Source: Apoderus coryli
Lineage: Eukaryota; Arthropoda; Insecta; Coleoptera; Attelabidae
DNA: 64,000 nt
Assembly (NCBI GenBank): GCA_911728435.2
Contig: OU452202.1
Coordinates: forward strand, 23,291,135 to 23,355,134
Direction: 5' to 3'
Of this stretch, positions 42,411 through 53,001 are shown piece after piece (the stretch's first letter is position 1; each line of letters starts with the position of its first letter). The notes under the pieces are model-generated. The model saw only the letters and a program-made list of their open reading frames with translations. It ran no database searches and was not told the origin of the DNA. Position numbers and translations under genes: made by a program.

Positions 42411-43855
42411 TGTTACGGGTAAAGTTAGATAAGCGAGTAGCATTTAGTTTTCCAGTTACATCTTTTATAACCTTGACCTCCTAAAAGCGATTGTTCGTTT
42501 GCAAGCTGACGTAAGCTCTTCATTTCTGGTGATACACTTTCCAGATCTACAAGTTTCTCACTGCATACAGAAAATTGGTTCCTGGAAAACATTTCCTCTA
42601 TTGTTCCTCTCTCGTTTGCTAGCTTATAAAAATCGTCATCGGTTTTCTCGATAACCGTCATGAGAATGCTTCTAAAATCGCCTCTCCCTCGATCAACGTC
42701 TGGAATTTTCACTCTCACTGTATCGCCAACAGAACATGGAGGGAACTTCGATTTAGATAAAGCTTTCATCTTCTTTGCTTGATTTTCTAAATTTATTTTG
42801 CGTCTCTTCTGTTTGACTGAATATTTGTTTGGCACAAGCAAAGTTCACACCTTATATTACCTTATGTACTTGGCTCATCACATTCTGCACATTTGGTATG
42901 ATTTTCTGAAGTTTCTATATTATTGGCGTTTTCTTTATAATAATTGTCGACGTCTTCCACCTTCAGTAATATCTTCTTGCGAATTGTCTATTTGTAGGCC
43001 ACTATGCATAGACTTCGAATTGTTCTTGTTGACGCTGTTCTTCTCCACCAAATTCCCTGGCGACTTTCTCAAGCTCTTCTTCGGTTCGTATAGATTCTCA
43101 ATAGTTTCTTTTGGAAAAGCTGATGTGGATAGGCCGACTTTAATATCATGCCCAAACATGGCGGCGCAAGGAGCTCGTTTTATTCCATCGTGGTATGCCC
43201 TGTTTTTCATTAATTGGACAAATCGCAGACCTTGTGACCTTTGCCTAAAGTTTTCACCGTCCATCGACGTCATGAGCATATTTTGTATATTTTGATTTGC
43301 TCTTTCCACGCTGCCTTGTGACTGACTATGACGTGCTTTGCCATGTACAATTTTAAGGCCATTCCACATGGAACATAACACTTCAATGACACGGTTCGCG
43401 AACTCCCGCCCGTTGTCCGATTGTAGTATAGATATGTCTATCAGGATCTTAGGAACTTCCTCAGCCCTTTTCGATTTTAATGCACGTATCTGAACAAATT
43501 TCGTTAAGTGGTCCTGATATACCAAGATAAATTTGTATTCTCCATCTGGATGGGATTGCATGTCTATAAGATCCACTTGACAATGGGTGTTCATCTCCGA
43601 AACACCATTGGCGTAACCACAAGTCCTTTTTTGACAGATTTCAGTTTTTTTTTACACTCTTAAAGATGACGCAATAATAAATTCCTACACCCAACTTTAG
43701 CCAAGGGAAAACGGATAGAACGCGGTTTACCCGGGTAAAGCCCGAAACGTGTACAATTCCAAATATATTTTGGACTTTACCCAAGTGTCTTGGGTATTTC
43801 CCAGTTTACCCGGGTAAACCTAGGTTTACTCGCTTATCTAACTTTACCCGTAACA
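42411..43855 (-). mobile_element. Ginger-like DNA transposon with integrase-type transposase
   Basis: Perfect 29-bp terminal inverted repeats, TGTTACGGGTAAAGTTAGAT... at 42411-42439 and the complement at 43827-43855, sit inside a TATATA tract, so a short TA-rich target duplication is likely but cannot be sized. The only gene is a retroviral-type DDE integrase on the minus strand. TG...CA-like ends plus an integrase as cut-and-paste transposase are the marks of Ginger-type elements. Subterminal palindromes TTTACCCGGGTAAA occur at about 43723 and 43804. The N-terminal part of the gene is deleted. Confidence 0.85.
42425..43594 (-). pseudogene. Integrase-like transposase (KRBA2/Ginger type), truncated and frameshifted
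   Basis: From 43594: QVDLIDMQSHPDGEYKFILV (first catalytic Asp), YQDHLTKFVQIRALKSKRAE, then ILQSDNGREFANRVIEVL (second Asp) and SQSQGSVERANQNIQNML (catalytic Glu). Between RAEEVPKILIDIS and ILQSDNG about 10 residues usual in the family are missing. After the core come VQLMKNRAYHDGIKRAPCAA and MFGHDIKVGLSTS. A frame break near 42850-42935 separates the C-terminal domain (42425-42841): KFPPCSVGDTVRVKIPDVDR, then GDFRSILMTVIEK and GGQGYKRCNWKTKC, the Cys-rich tail. The N-terminal zinc-binding region is absent. Related domesticated proteins exist in vertebrates, which aids recognition. Confidence 0.85.
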
Positions 43856-44718
43856 TATATATTATACTACAATTTTCACTTCATCATTCATAATACGGGG
43901 TTCTCTTTCGGGTTATTTCCGAACTATTTCTGGTCCTTATGCAACCGTCATAGAAATCTGCTTTGTAGCCGTACGAATTAAAAATAAAAATCGATAGAGG
44001 GAATATACTAGTGACATCATTTGTGGATAGATGTCGCGCATTCAGAGAATGGTAAAACAGGTGTTTACAGGAAGCCAACGCATAATAGGTAGGATGTATT
44101 GATCGTTTTGTACGAGTTGTAGATCCAAACCGAGAGATGGCGCCACGTAGATTATTTGGTGAACTACGGTGTATTGTGTAGGTAGTCATTGGCGTAGAGA
44201 ACTGTTCTGATTATTCATAATTTAGATTGAGTTTGGTATGAAAGGACACGTTTTTTTTTAAAAGAAGTGTATTTTAAATAGGTATAAGGATCATTATTTA
44301 CACAAAAGTTTACTTATCTTGATTTTATGTAACATTGTTACATTGTAAATCATTACAAAAATATAACAGGCTTACATGGTGAACCAACATAAAAATGTTT
44401 AATCAAAAGATTAAACTTGACTTGCTGTCATTTCATTTGACCCTGTAGCAAAAACTGTAAGAAAGAGAGGCATGATGATGAGTGTTATACGAGGTGAAAA
44501 ATAATCAAAAATGGAATGCAAATAGCCTAAAATATACTGCGTCAAAGATTAATGTACACCATTGATTAATCTTTGACTGCGTGTTCAATTAAAAAAAAAA
44601 ACATAATTTTATGTACTTCTTTACTGTTTTTATTTTTAGGGATGTAGGTATAATAATACAATTATCTTAGGAAATAAAACTATTTCATTTTTATTTCCAT
44701 GTCCAACATTTAGATAAT
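43856..44718. other. Unassigned; one hairpin
   Basis: CAAAGATTAAT at 44542 pairs with ATTAATCTTTG ending near 44575. No gene recognised; the minus frame 43884-44189 has no motif. Confidence 0.5.
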
Positions 44719-44752
44719 GACGTTTCGTCGCATTATTTGCGACTTCTTCAAG
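44719..44752 (-). ncRNA. Hammerhead-like motif, variant core
   Basis: Minus strand CTTGAAGAAGTCGC ... GCGACGAAACGTC. Stem II GTCGC/GCGAC is strong (5 pairs), GAAA and a GTC triplet are present, and ACGT would be stem III. The first core block reads CTTGAAGA, one extra T relative to CTGAAGA, and stem I is not convincing. Same variant class as 41771 and 57541. Confidence 0.4.
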
Positions 44753-44918
44753 TTTATTTTTATTTTTTCCTTTATTTATAATTTATGCCATTAATTACTT
44801 TTATTTTTTCCAAAATTGTGTAAATAAAAAACAAATATAAAGTTAGACATCATTTTACAAAGGTAACACTCACAAACACGTTAAAATTCATGCAAATAAA
44901 ATATGTGATTTATTTCGG

Positions 44919-45013
44919 CAAATTATAGATATTTTAAAATTTTTACAAAAAAAAAAAATAAAAAAATCATTTTTTTTTCTTGGGTAAAAATTTGAAAATA
45001 TCTATAATTTGAC
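44919..45013. repeat. Inverted repeat, 28-bp arms
   Basis: CAAATTATAGATATTTT and AAAATATCTATAATTTG mark the arms, each followed inward by an AAATTTTTAC-type segment. The centre is a run of A and T. Looks like a MITE remnant. Confidence 0.7.
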
Positions 45014-46113
45014 GAAAATACGAAAATTATAGTGATAATTTTATGTATTATTATTTATTTAATTTTATATCCTGAACTAGGCCGCCAAAAAAAATTCTAA
45101 GTACGTGACTCTATTCCTATTTAATAAAATAAACTGTCTCCTGATAAAGTACATGCCTTGTACTTGATTACTAAAACCAGGCTTTGATATTTGAGCAAAA
45201 ATGAAAATGAACCCTTAAAATAGTTAAGTCGTCTTGCACCCAAATAATGTTGGAAAGTTCGAAATATTAATGATTTTAGTCGATACCGCACATTTAGTTA
45301 AGGAAAGGGACAGCGTTCTTTAAGGATCAGTTTAATAATAAAAAAGAAAAAAAAAACAGCACGACGTAAATATAACCCTTGGCTTCTTCTAAGTTGGCAC
45401 TTACACAGAAAATCAGTTTAGCACATCTTTTCAAATTGTGTCAAACAAAGAAAAATAACGATGTAGCACCCTGTACATGTTATTAATGAATTAAATAGGC
45501 ATTCCATGCTAAAAACTAAAGCTACTACGCTCTAGTTTTTAGTATGTCCCTTTCTTTATTAGAAAACAGGATCCGATAGAGAAATGAAATGCAGGAAATT
45601 AAGCGCACCGGGTCCTGAACAGGGGAAGCCGATTATTTATTTTCATTGTCGCCTAAAAGGATTTACATTTGAATAAGGCCTAAATGTACACAACGGGACA
45701 CCCTCAAATGCGTAGAGTAAAATAATATGGACATCTAAAACGAAAACTGATGATCAACAACTAAATGAAATTAGAATTGATTTCATTCGGACTTTCATGT
45801 TGTAGTTTTCGCTTTTTTGTTAGGGGGTCAATGATATGTTGAAAATAAAGATAATCATTATTAAAATCGGATAAATTAATGTACGTATGGTATTCGTGGA
45901 TGACATGTTTAAATGAAACACTCGGTATATATTTTTCAATTTAACAATGTTTTAATAGACATCAATTCATATCATATCGACCCAAAAATATATTTTTGAA
46001 AATATACAGAAATATAATAGTTTCCATTTCGGAAAAATAATTTTTTTATCGAAAAGATCAGTTTTGTGGGGAGCAAAAAAAAAATAAGTGAACAACCGCA
46101 TACAGCGACGACC

Positions 46114-46116
<3 letters not shown>
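45014..46116. other. Unassigned sequence
   Basis: Short hairpin around 45509-45545 (CTAAAAACTAAAGC against GCTCTAGTTTTTAG). CACCCTGTACATG near 45468 and ACACTCGGTATA near 45919 resemble transposon ends without bodies. Confidence 0.45.

Positions 46117-46150
<34 letters not shown>
46117..46150. repeat. (TA)n microsatellite
   Basis: About 34 bp of uninterrupted TA. Confidence 0.95.
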
Positions 46151-46151
<1 letters not shown>

Positions 46152-46619
46152 GAAACCAAAACCAGTTTAAAGGTCCACATAAGCGGAAAAACAACTTTTC
46201 AACTTTCTAAATAAAAAAAGTTTCCGCCTTGTGTGGCGAATACTTTTCTCGACCAAAGCGGGAATAATGGAAAATATTGCCAACTTTTTTTCTGGTGGGC
46301 GGGTTGGTCGTTGAGAGGAATTTTTTGCGGCGTTTAATAAACAGAATTAGGGAGCGATAACGGTTTTAAAATTAATAAAGTATGGAGCAGTCCTTTTATT
46401 TTTGCTGCTGGATAATACTTATTTAGGGTGGTTTTAACTTAATAAAAAATGGGGGGTAGTTTATCAGATTACAATAATTTTAAAACTTTTGTGTAAAATT
46501 GCGTTTTAGTTTTGGTTTTTTATTATTTTTATAGGAAGGCGAATAATGAGTACTCGTGGAAGAAGATAATTGAGAAATGAGATCATTAATTTTTTGGTTT
46601 TAATAGATCACAAGTGTTT
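46151..46619. other. Unassigned sequence
   Basis: No recognisable feature. Confidence 0.5.
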
Positions 46620-47258
46620 CTTACGTAATTCAATCAAACAATCATCAAATTTCAGGCCTATATCTTTACCGTCAACTTTTGAAAAAGCGACTCCCCAGTT
46701 TTCTCAAAGCCAATCTCTTCCAGAGCGCCAAGAGGATGTCATATTTTCATTTCCCGAGAGAGAATGTTTGTTCCCAGATCAATGAGAATCAAGCAGTTGC
46801 CGGAGTATTTTGCGACTTTTCAAAGGCATTTGATTGTGTAAATCACGCAGCATCCTTCTTCTTCTTAAGGAAGCTTAAATTTTATGGCGTATTTGTTTTG
46901 ATTTTGTTCTGTTTGACCGTATTTGATTTGATTTGATCTTGATTTTAATGATGTATTATTTTTTCTCTTCTATTATTTGCATTTTTATACAGATATCTTA
47001 TTGTGCTGTTATTTACATACCTATTTTATTTTGTGAATGTTTGTTGGATTTGTAATTTTATTCTTTACCTTCCTATTAATTTTGACAACATAATGTAGAG
47101 TATCATAATTGTGTTACGTATGTATTTTAAAATGTTTTGTTACATTATATGTATTGTATTTGTATAAATCTTAATTATACATATATTTTTATATACTTTT
47201 GAACATTTTAAATATGACTTTGTCTGAAAGAACTTTGTAATTCTTTAATAAAAATTGC
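46620..47258 (+). pseudogene. LINE relic: RT N-terminal blocks fused to its 3' tail
   Basis: Two frames together read SNFRPISLPSTFEKAT, FLKANLFQS and ENQAVAGVFCDFSKAFDCVNH, then LKFYG: reverse transcriptase blocks 1-3 with the first catalytic Asp (FDFSKAFD-type box). A frameshift lies near 46690-46800. Coding then jumps to an AT-rich 3' region ending in TGACTTTGTCTG and GTAATTCTTTAATAAAAATTG at 47217-47250, matching the tail at 27660. The catalytic YADD region is deleted. Jockey-like group. Confidence 0.7.
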
Positions 47259-47261
47259 CTA

Positions 47262-48160
47262 ATTGCAGGCTCTCTGAATCTCTCGGGAAAAGTCCCACTA
47301 TATTCCAAGCAGAGATCAACGCTATTAATCGTTGTGCTCAAGAATTTCTGCAGAGAGGCATCCCGGAACGGCAGATCAATATTATGTCAGATAGTCAAGC
47401 TGCGTTAAAAGCACTGAGGTCTTACACCTTCACGTCAAAGCTAGCATGGGAATGCAAACAGACCGTAAAGCAACTGGCAGCTCAGGGGAAAAAGATTACT
47501 GTGACATTGGTGCCAGGACATGAAGGCATAGAGGGGAACGAAGCGGCGGACCAACTTGCAAAAGAGGGCACAAACGCTCCGTTCTGCGGCCCGGAACCCA
47601 TCTTTGGCCTTCCAAAAAGCCATATGATGGAAGAACTTCGGAGATGGGAAAAGGAACAACTTAAGTCTTACTGGAGAAACACTCCAGGCCTAAGACAATC
47701 AAAAAGGTTTATCAAACCTTCAGAGGCCAACGCAGGGAAGCTTATCCAACTGGAGAGAAGCGACCTAAGGCGAATTACAGGCTTTTTTACGGGACACCAC
47801 CCAGTGAAGTACCATCTCAATAAGATGAGCCTAACCGAGGACGACACTTGTCGGTTTTGCGAAGACGCAACAGAGACAACAGAACACGTGATCTGTGAAT
47901 GCATGGCACTTTTCTGCAAAAGGCTAAAACACCTTGGAGGGGTGACCCTAACACCCGACGAGGCAAGGAATTTAGCCCCCAGAGAAATCATCAACTTTAT
48001 GAAAAGTGTGGGACAGCTGGGCAATTCATAGATTAGAGTCATTCACAAAAGATCTTCTGCAGGTCGAAGTGAGGGGAAGCCAAACCGTCTAAACGACTCC
48101 GATTAAACAATCGAAACCAATCAATCTATGAAAATAAAGTTAAAGTTATTATTATTTTTA
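47262..48160 (+). mobile_element. LINE 3' end with RNase H (R1/I-like), 5'-truncated
   Basis: Begins immediately after the tail of the preceding LINE relic, with a coding region to 48031 and a 3' untranslated region ending AAAGTTAAAGTTATTATTATT at 48137-48160. GC content is clearly above the flanks, which indicates a fairly recent arrival. No clear target duplication. Confidence 0.8.
47268..48031 (+). CDS. RNase H and C-terminal zinc-finger region of a LINE ORF2, 5'-truncated
   Basis: One uninterrupted frame of about 255 codons. It enters inside RNase H: SPTIFQAEINAINRCAQEFL, then INIMSDSQAALKALRSY with the catalytic Asp, and VTLVPGHEGIEGNEAADQLA. After a 90-residue linker (PIFGLPKSHMMEELRRWE, SDLRRITGFFTGHHPVKYHL) comes CRFCEDATETTEHVICEC, the C-terminal Cys/His motif of R1/I-group LINEs. 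It stops at 48031. Reverse transcriptase and endonuclease are gone through 5' truncation, so the product is incomplete. The apparent ATG at 47255 is flanking sequence. It differs from the I-like LINE at 13437. Confidence 0.85.
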
Positions 48161-49257
48161 TTAAACAATACAAACGGCGAATGAGTGTCACATTTTATAC
48201 TGACACAAGACTGACAGCACAACAATTATTACTCAAAATTACGACAAATAAGACCATTTATTTCAGGACAGCTAAATTAATGCAATATTTTGTGTTTATG
48301 CTATAACAAATGAAAATCGGATAACAACATTTCCGTTTTTCCTTATTTTTTTTGGAGATTTATACTACACCCTTATACAGTCTGTCCATGTTAGATATAA
48401 AAACAATATAAACAAAATCCTGTTGTATTCGGATCTCGATATAAAGTAGAAAGTTTGCGTCTTCGTTATACTTAATTTTTGTCACAACAAAATCAAATAG
48501 AATCACATCCCGTATTTGCATGTCTCTTGGCAGTTTGGAAAAACAAAATTTTAACGCAAAACACACCCTACGCTAACTTAGAGAAGGAAATCATAATAAT
48601 AATACCGATTTTCATCACATGTGTTTCAGTTCCCAAAATGTGATTTTAATAGACTCGGTACCTACGAATACGAATACAACAGCTTTCGGATTATAACCCT
48701 TTTGCCAACGGAAGTGTTTTCCTATGCTTATACGGCGCTACACAGTTTATGCATGACTTTTCATGTTTGCCATCATACGAAATTGAATAAAATATTCAAT
48801 AGTACAATAGGACGGCTTTTGATTACAATAAATTCAATCGAATGATATTGGGGAAAGTTTTGTTTGTGAATCGGTATATTAAATGTCAAAACAATATCCA
48901 TGGCGATGGAAATCAGTGAGATATGTGGACAGAAACTTTTCACACTGTGCTAAGAAAGTCTTTTGTTTGTTAAAATCATTAGCGGACATTAAAAACAAGT
49001 AGTTTTATTCATTTAAATTATAATATAGGTGGTTTATTTTCTGAAGTAATCCATTATACGCCGAGGAGAGAAACGTAATTTTCTATCAAATTCTTTTAAA
49101 TTCTGAAATTATTTACAAAAAGAAAACTTTCCCATTAATGATCACAATATACATAATGATGTTAAATGATAGTATGAGACTTTCAACAAATTTTTTAATC
49201 AACAACATGGTTAAACCTTAATACCAATTGTAAGACTTCTATGTAAGATTTATTAAT
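48161..49257. other. AT-rich sequence, nothing recognised
   Basis: Frames at 48360-48566 and 48621-48845 have no motif. The last part may be leader of the ribozyme module that follows. Confidence 0.5.
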
Positions 49258-49297
49258 GCCACTGAAGATGGAACTGTAGTTCCGAAACATGGCTGGC
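49258..49297 (+). ncRNA. Hammerhead ribozyme relic (HHR6), cleavage site lost
   Basis: Stem I GCCA/TGGC, core CTGAAGA (position 7 is allowed to vary), stem II GGAAC/GTTCC and GAAA are intact, but the triplet before stem I is GGC where U is required at its second position. The box TTGTGGATCAGATG follows at 49329-49342. The structure is kept while the cleavage base is changed. Confidence 0.7.
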
Positions 49298-49462
49298 TAA
49301 TTTGAACATTTATTTATATAAAGATATTTTGTGGATCAGATGCATGCTTTTGATTTAGAAATTATCTTAATATGTTTCTGACCTTTTTCTTATTTAAAGC
49401 TCGCAAGACTTTTGGCGCCTAGGTATATTTCCAAATATTTTTTTTTTGTAATTTTTAGTTTC

Positions 49463-49699
49463 CTTTTTGTAGATCATGATAGTTTTTTCAAAGGTTAATT
49501 AATCTGGAACCACTATTCTTCAACTTACGTTGACAGAAATCGAAATATGAATGACTTACGGTTTAGAATGTAAAACCGTTACTGTTACATGACAGTAACG
49601 GCTTTACATTCTAAAACGTCAATATTTCGATTTCTGTCAACGTCAAGGTGAAGAATAAGATTATTACTCTTTGAAAAAACTATCATGATCTACAAAAAG
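49463..49699. mobile_element. Near-perfect 237-bp palindromic element
   Basis: Arms run from CTTTTTGTAGATCATGATAG to its complement CTATCATGATCTACAAAAAG. They include TTGACAGAAATCGAAATAT-type text against its mirror. The centre is GTTACTGTTACATGACAGTAAC. No coding capacity; it has the form of a foldback MITE. Confidence 0.85.
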
Positions 49700-50329
49700 A
49701 ACACGAAAAAATAACAAAAATAATGTTAACTTTGCTTAATTTAATTTTTATTTTTTATATAATATTTTATTGTAGACATTAGCTTTTTTTTTTCACGGAC
49801 ACCTATATGGTACATCAATCTTTGACTGGTATTTTTAACACCAATTCAACTACTTAAAAGCCTAAATATATAATAATCATTATAAACAATTTATTTGCAA
49901 CCAAACCATTACATATTCTACATAAACAAAAATTAAAACAAAAGAAAAACTTAAATATATTACAAAAAGGATCAAAAAACAGTAAAACTGATATTAAATT
50001 TTGACTAAAAAAAAAAAAAACACAAATTATATTGTAGTAAACGAAATTGGACCAAATTGACCGTTAGACTTGTAAGGTGAGGGTGGCAAGTTGTTACACG
50101 AGGCACGTTACATTGGAAATTAAAAGTTTGTTTAGTAAGACCCTCTATTTATGTTTCATCATAAACTGCAGAACTAGTAGCGCCATCTACAAATCAAGTA
50201 TTTAACGACTGGCGCTATTTTGCGTGATCTTTTTCCGAAATGTTAAATTTCATAGGTTATATTCTATCTATTTCTGCTATGTGTACGAAATATGTTTTTT
50301 TTTATGTTTTTAACCCCTTTATACACTCA

Positions 50330-50610
50330 TTTCGAACGCCAATGTGATGTAATTTGTCTATGGTTAATGTTTTAGGTTCTACTATATTAAATCAATGAAT
50401 AATTATTGAATATTTCTGATAATTTAAGAAGTATTCATTTTTTTAAAATTTGAACCTTTTTTAAACCCCTTGACTACGCTCAATGTTTCCTAATCAGCAT
50501 CTAGACATCTAGTATTTCTGTACCAAATTCGGTTAAAATATGTTAAGTGGTTTCGCTATTTCAAATTTCTATATATAAGGAAAGATTACGATTTTTTAAC
50601 TAGCTTCAAA
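50330..50610 (+). repeat. Dispersed repeat, copy 1
   Basis: TTAAACCCCTTGACTACGCT, CAATGTTTCC, GTACCAAATTCGGTTAAAAT and GTTAAGTGGTTTCG appear in the same order, reverse-complemented, at 61386-61510. Text of this kind is common in insect DNA transposons. No coding region. Confidence 0.65.
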
Positions 50611-52126
50611 CGCCATTTTTGATTTAAAACTTCAAATATTTCAAAAATGGCTAGACTTAGGTATAGGACATGATCCCCAAGTCTGCCTAGAATCTAACGT
50701 CGAATCGAAAAATGTAATAATATACAGGGTCTTCCGTTTGAAATAAGCTATTTGACATCAACTTGCGGTATAGCGGGAAGTTGATAGGAAATGGCCGCTG
50801 TCGACCTTAGCACATCCCTAAATTTGTCATAACTCTCCAAATTATATTTTCCCCAATATCTATCACAATTCCTGTATAAGTCGCACCAATATATTCGGTA
50901 TAATATGGCATAATATCTGCATTTATATTATCAATATAATAGATTTACACGTTCACCCTTTCCAGGAGTCGCTACGGCTGCCACTTTGAGCTTTATAGGG
51001 AATTACAAACTACAGAAGTCCCTAGATGGAAATGGAACAATATAAGGAAAATATACGAAGATGTGGTGTGGATATACTTGCATTTAGCCGCTTTCCTGGC
51101 GTAAGATGCTGCATCCCAAAGTATTATGTGTATATAAGTGGAAATCCCAAATAGCTTCCAGATGATTTCGTTGGCTTAATGTGGGGTTAAATTGTTTACC
51201 TAGCATAAATATACAGACCCTTTAGGTACTTATTGAATAAGGATGAATATAAAGGGTATATTGTAATTTTTTGATCGGTTTAATAAAATCAAAGTTGATA
51301 CTCCAAAATATTTCTAAAATAATTAATATACTATTGACATGTATTAGATAACCTTACATGTATAATAGAGCTGTATAGAGGATGACTCAATAAAACGAAA
51401 CACTTGAACCCCTGCCCTGGTACGTTTTTTTAGAGCAAAATGGGCTTGATAACATTTATAGAGGATCGAAAGCTGTACACGTTTGCCTTATGAATTTTTC
51501 TTTTAACTCAAGTACTTAACGAGTTACAAGAGTAAAAGCATTTTCATTTCCCTAGATATTATCAGCTTACTGTATTTACTATGATTTAATGTATATCATC
51601 TACAGCTCTTGATGCGACAGCTCTACTAGAGGATATTTCAATAAAGGCTCTATATGTACTCATAGTGCATTCACTGACTATACATATCGTATGTTAAACT
51701 TAATGAAATATGAAATAATACAATGAGACATAACATGAAATTTTCATCTATTATAATGTTCCGGTTATACTAAATGGGCCCTCCTAAACCCCGACCTGCA
51801 GGTTATACATCGAACATATATTTAGATAGAAATTGAAAATCTATATCTCAGGCATGTATTTATACAGTGAATGGCAAAAGTATAGATTTACAATGATATT
51901 TTGGACAAAATCTAACATACACGTAAACCATAGCGTGTTAAAAGTCATACTGAAAATGGTGCGTATTTATGCAAACTAACTATGCGGTAGGTACTTGAGA
52001 ATGTTAAAGAAATTCTAAAAAGTCATTAAAATCATATATTTTGTCTTGAAACAATTTTTTTTTCAGTGTAAAAACTTTATTTTATTCCCTGTAAAAAATA
52101 TGTTGCCAACAACAAAGTCGACTAAT

Positions 52127-52170
52127 AATATGTTGAGAACAAGAACCAAGCAGCAGTTGTGAATTTTAAT
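52127..52170. repeat. Short dispersed repeat, partner at 53893-53936
   Basis: ATGTTGAGAACAAGAACCAA then GCAGCAGTTGTGAA here, against ATGTTGATAACAAGTACCAA and ACAGCAGTTGTCAA at 53893. The copies lie on either side of the hAT relic, in the same orientation. Confidence 0.6.
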
Positions 52171-53001
52171 TTAGTAACGTCAAGGTTATTTCTTGTAAAT
52201 AAAACTAAAAATTCATAGAACTTTATAGGCCAAAAAAATTCGAGAATTCTCGTTTTATTTATAAATACCAAAACGAAAAACGCTGCAATCAAGTTGTAGG
52301 TATTCATCAGTTTAGTAAAATGCCTCAAAATGTTGCCAAATATTTAAATTTGCCAAATCCTGGAGAATATACAGGAAATTCTTTTCGCCGATCCTCTGCG
52401 ACCAATCTGGTTGACACTGGCGAGATTTGACTAGTTTAAAGAGGCCTGGTGAATGAACGTTCACAACTGTTGCTCAATGATACATTGAAAAATCTCTCTA
52501 AAGTGTCAGTGTTAGGGTAGCCTTCTATATACAGGATTTTCAAGAAAAACACGTCGATTTTATTTTTTGAGGAGGAACTTCAAACCCATTGTTGAATTAC
52601 TCTATAAAACCTAACAGGGAACAGTTTTGTAAACGAAAACAATCTAAGAAGTTGATAAGCTTAAATCAATGAAATGTTCTGACACTCTAGAGCACCTTAT
52701 ACAAATAGGAGCACATATTCTAGACTAAGCTATAACAGACATTATTGTAACTAGCCATTTTCTATTCAGCAAAGGTATATACGTTGAATTTAATTAAGCA
52801 TATAAATTATTAGGTAGGTACGTTGAATGTAATATCGGTAATTAAGTTATTTCATTCATTCCCATTAGGTTGAAATAATAAGGAGATAAGGGTTTTCTAT
52901 ATAAGCATACAATACTAATATCTAATAAAAGTAGGTATATTAGCTACTTGATGTTAAAATCTATGAATAACTGTAATTGGCCAAAATTCGTGGGTTGTAG
53001 G

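Larger units (their letters stand above)
49700..53001. other. Long unassigned stretch with repeat fragments
   Basis: About 50330-50610 belongs to a repeat also found inverted at 61386-61640 (see next entry). TACAGGGTCTTCCGTTTG near 50726 resembles a transposon end. GATGACTCAATAAAACGAAA near 51380 may be another. No gene recognised. Confidence 0.45.
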
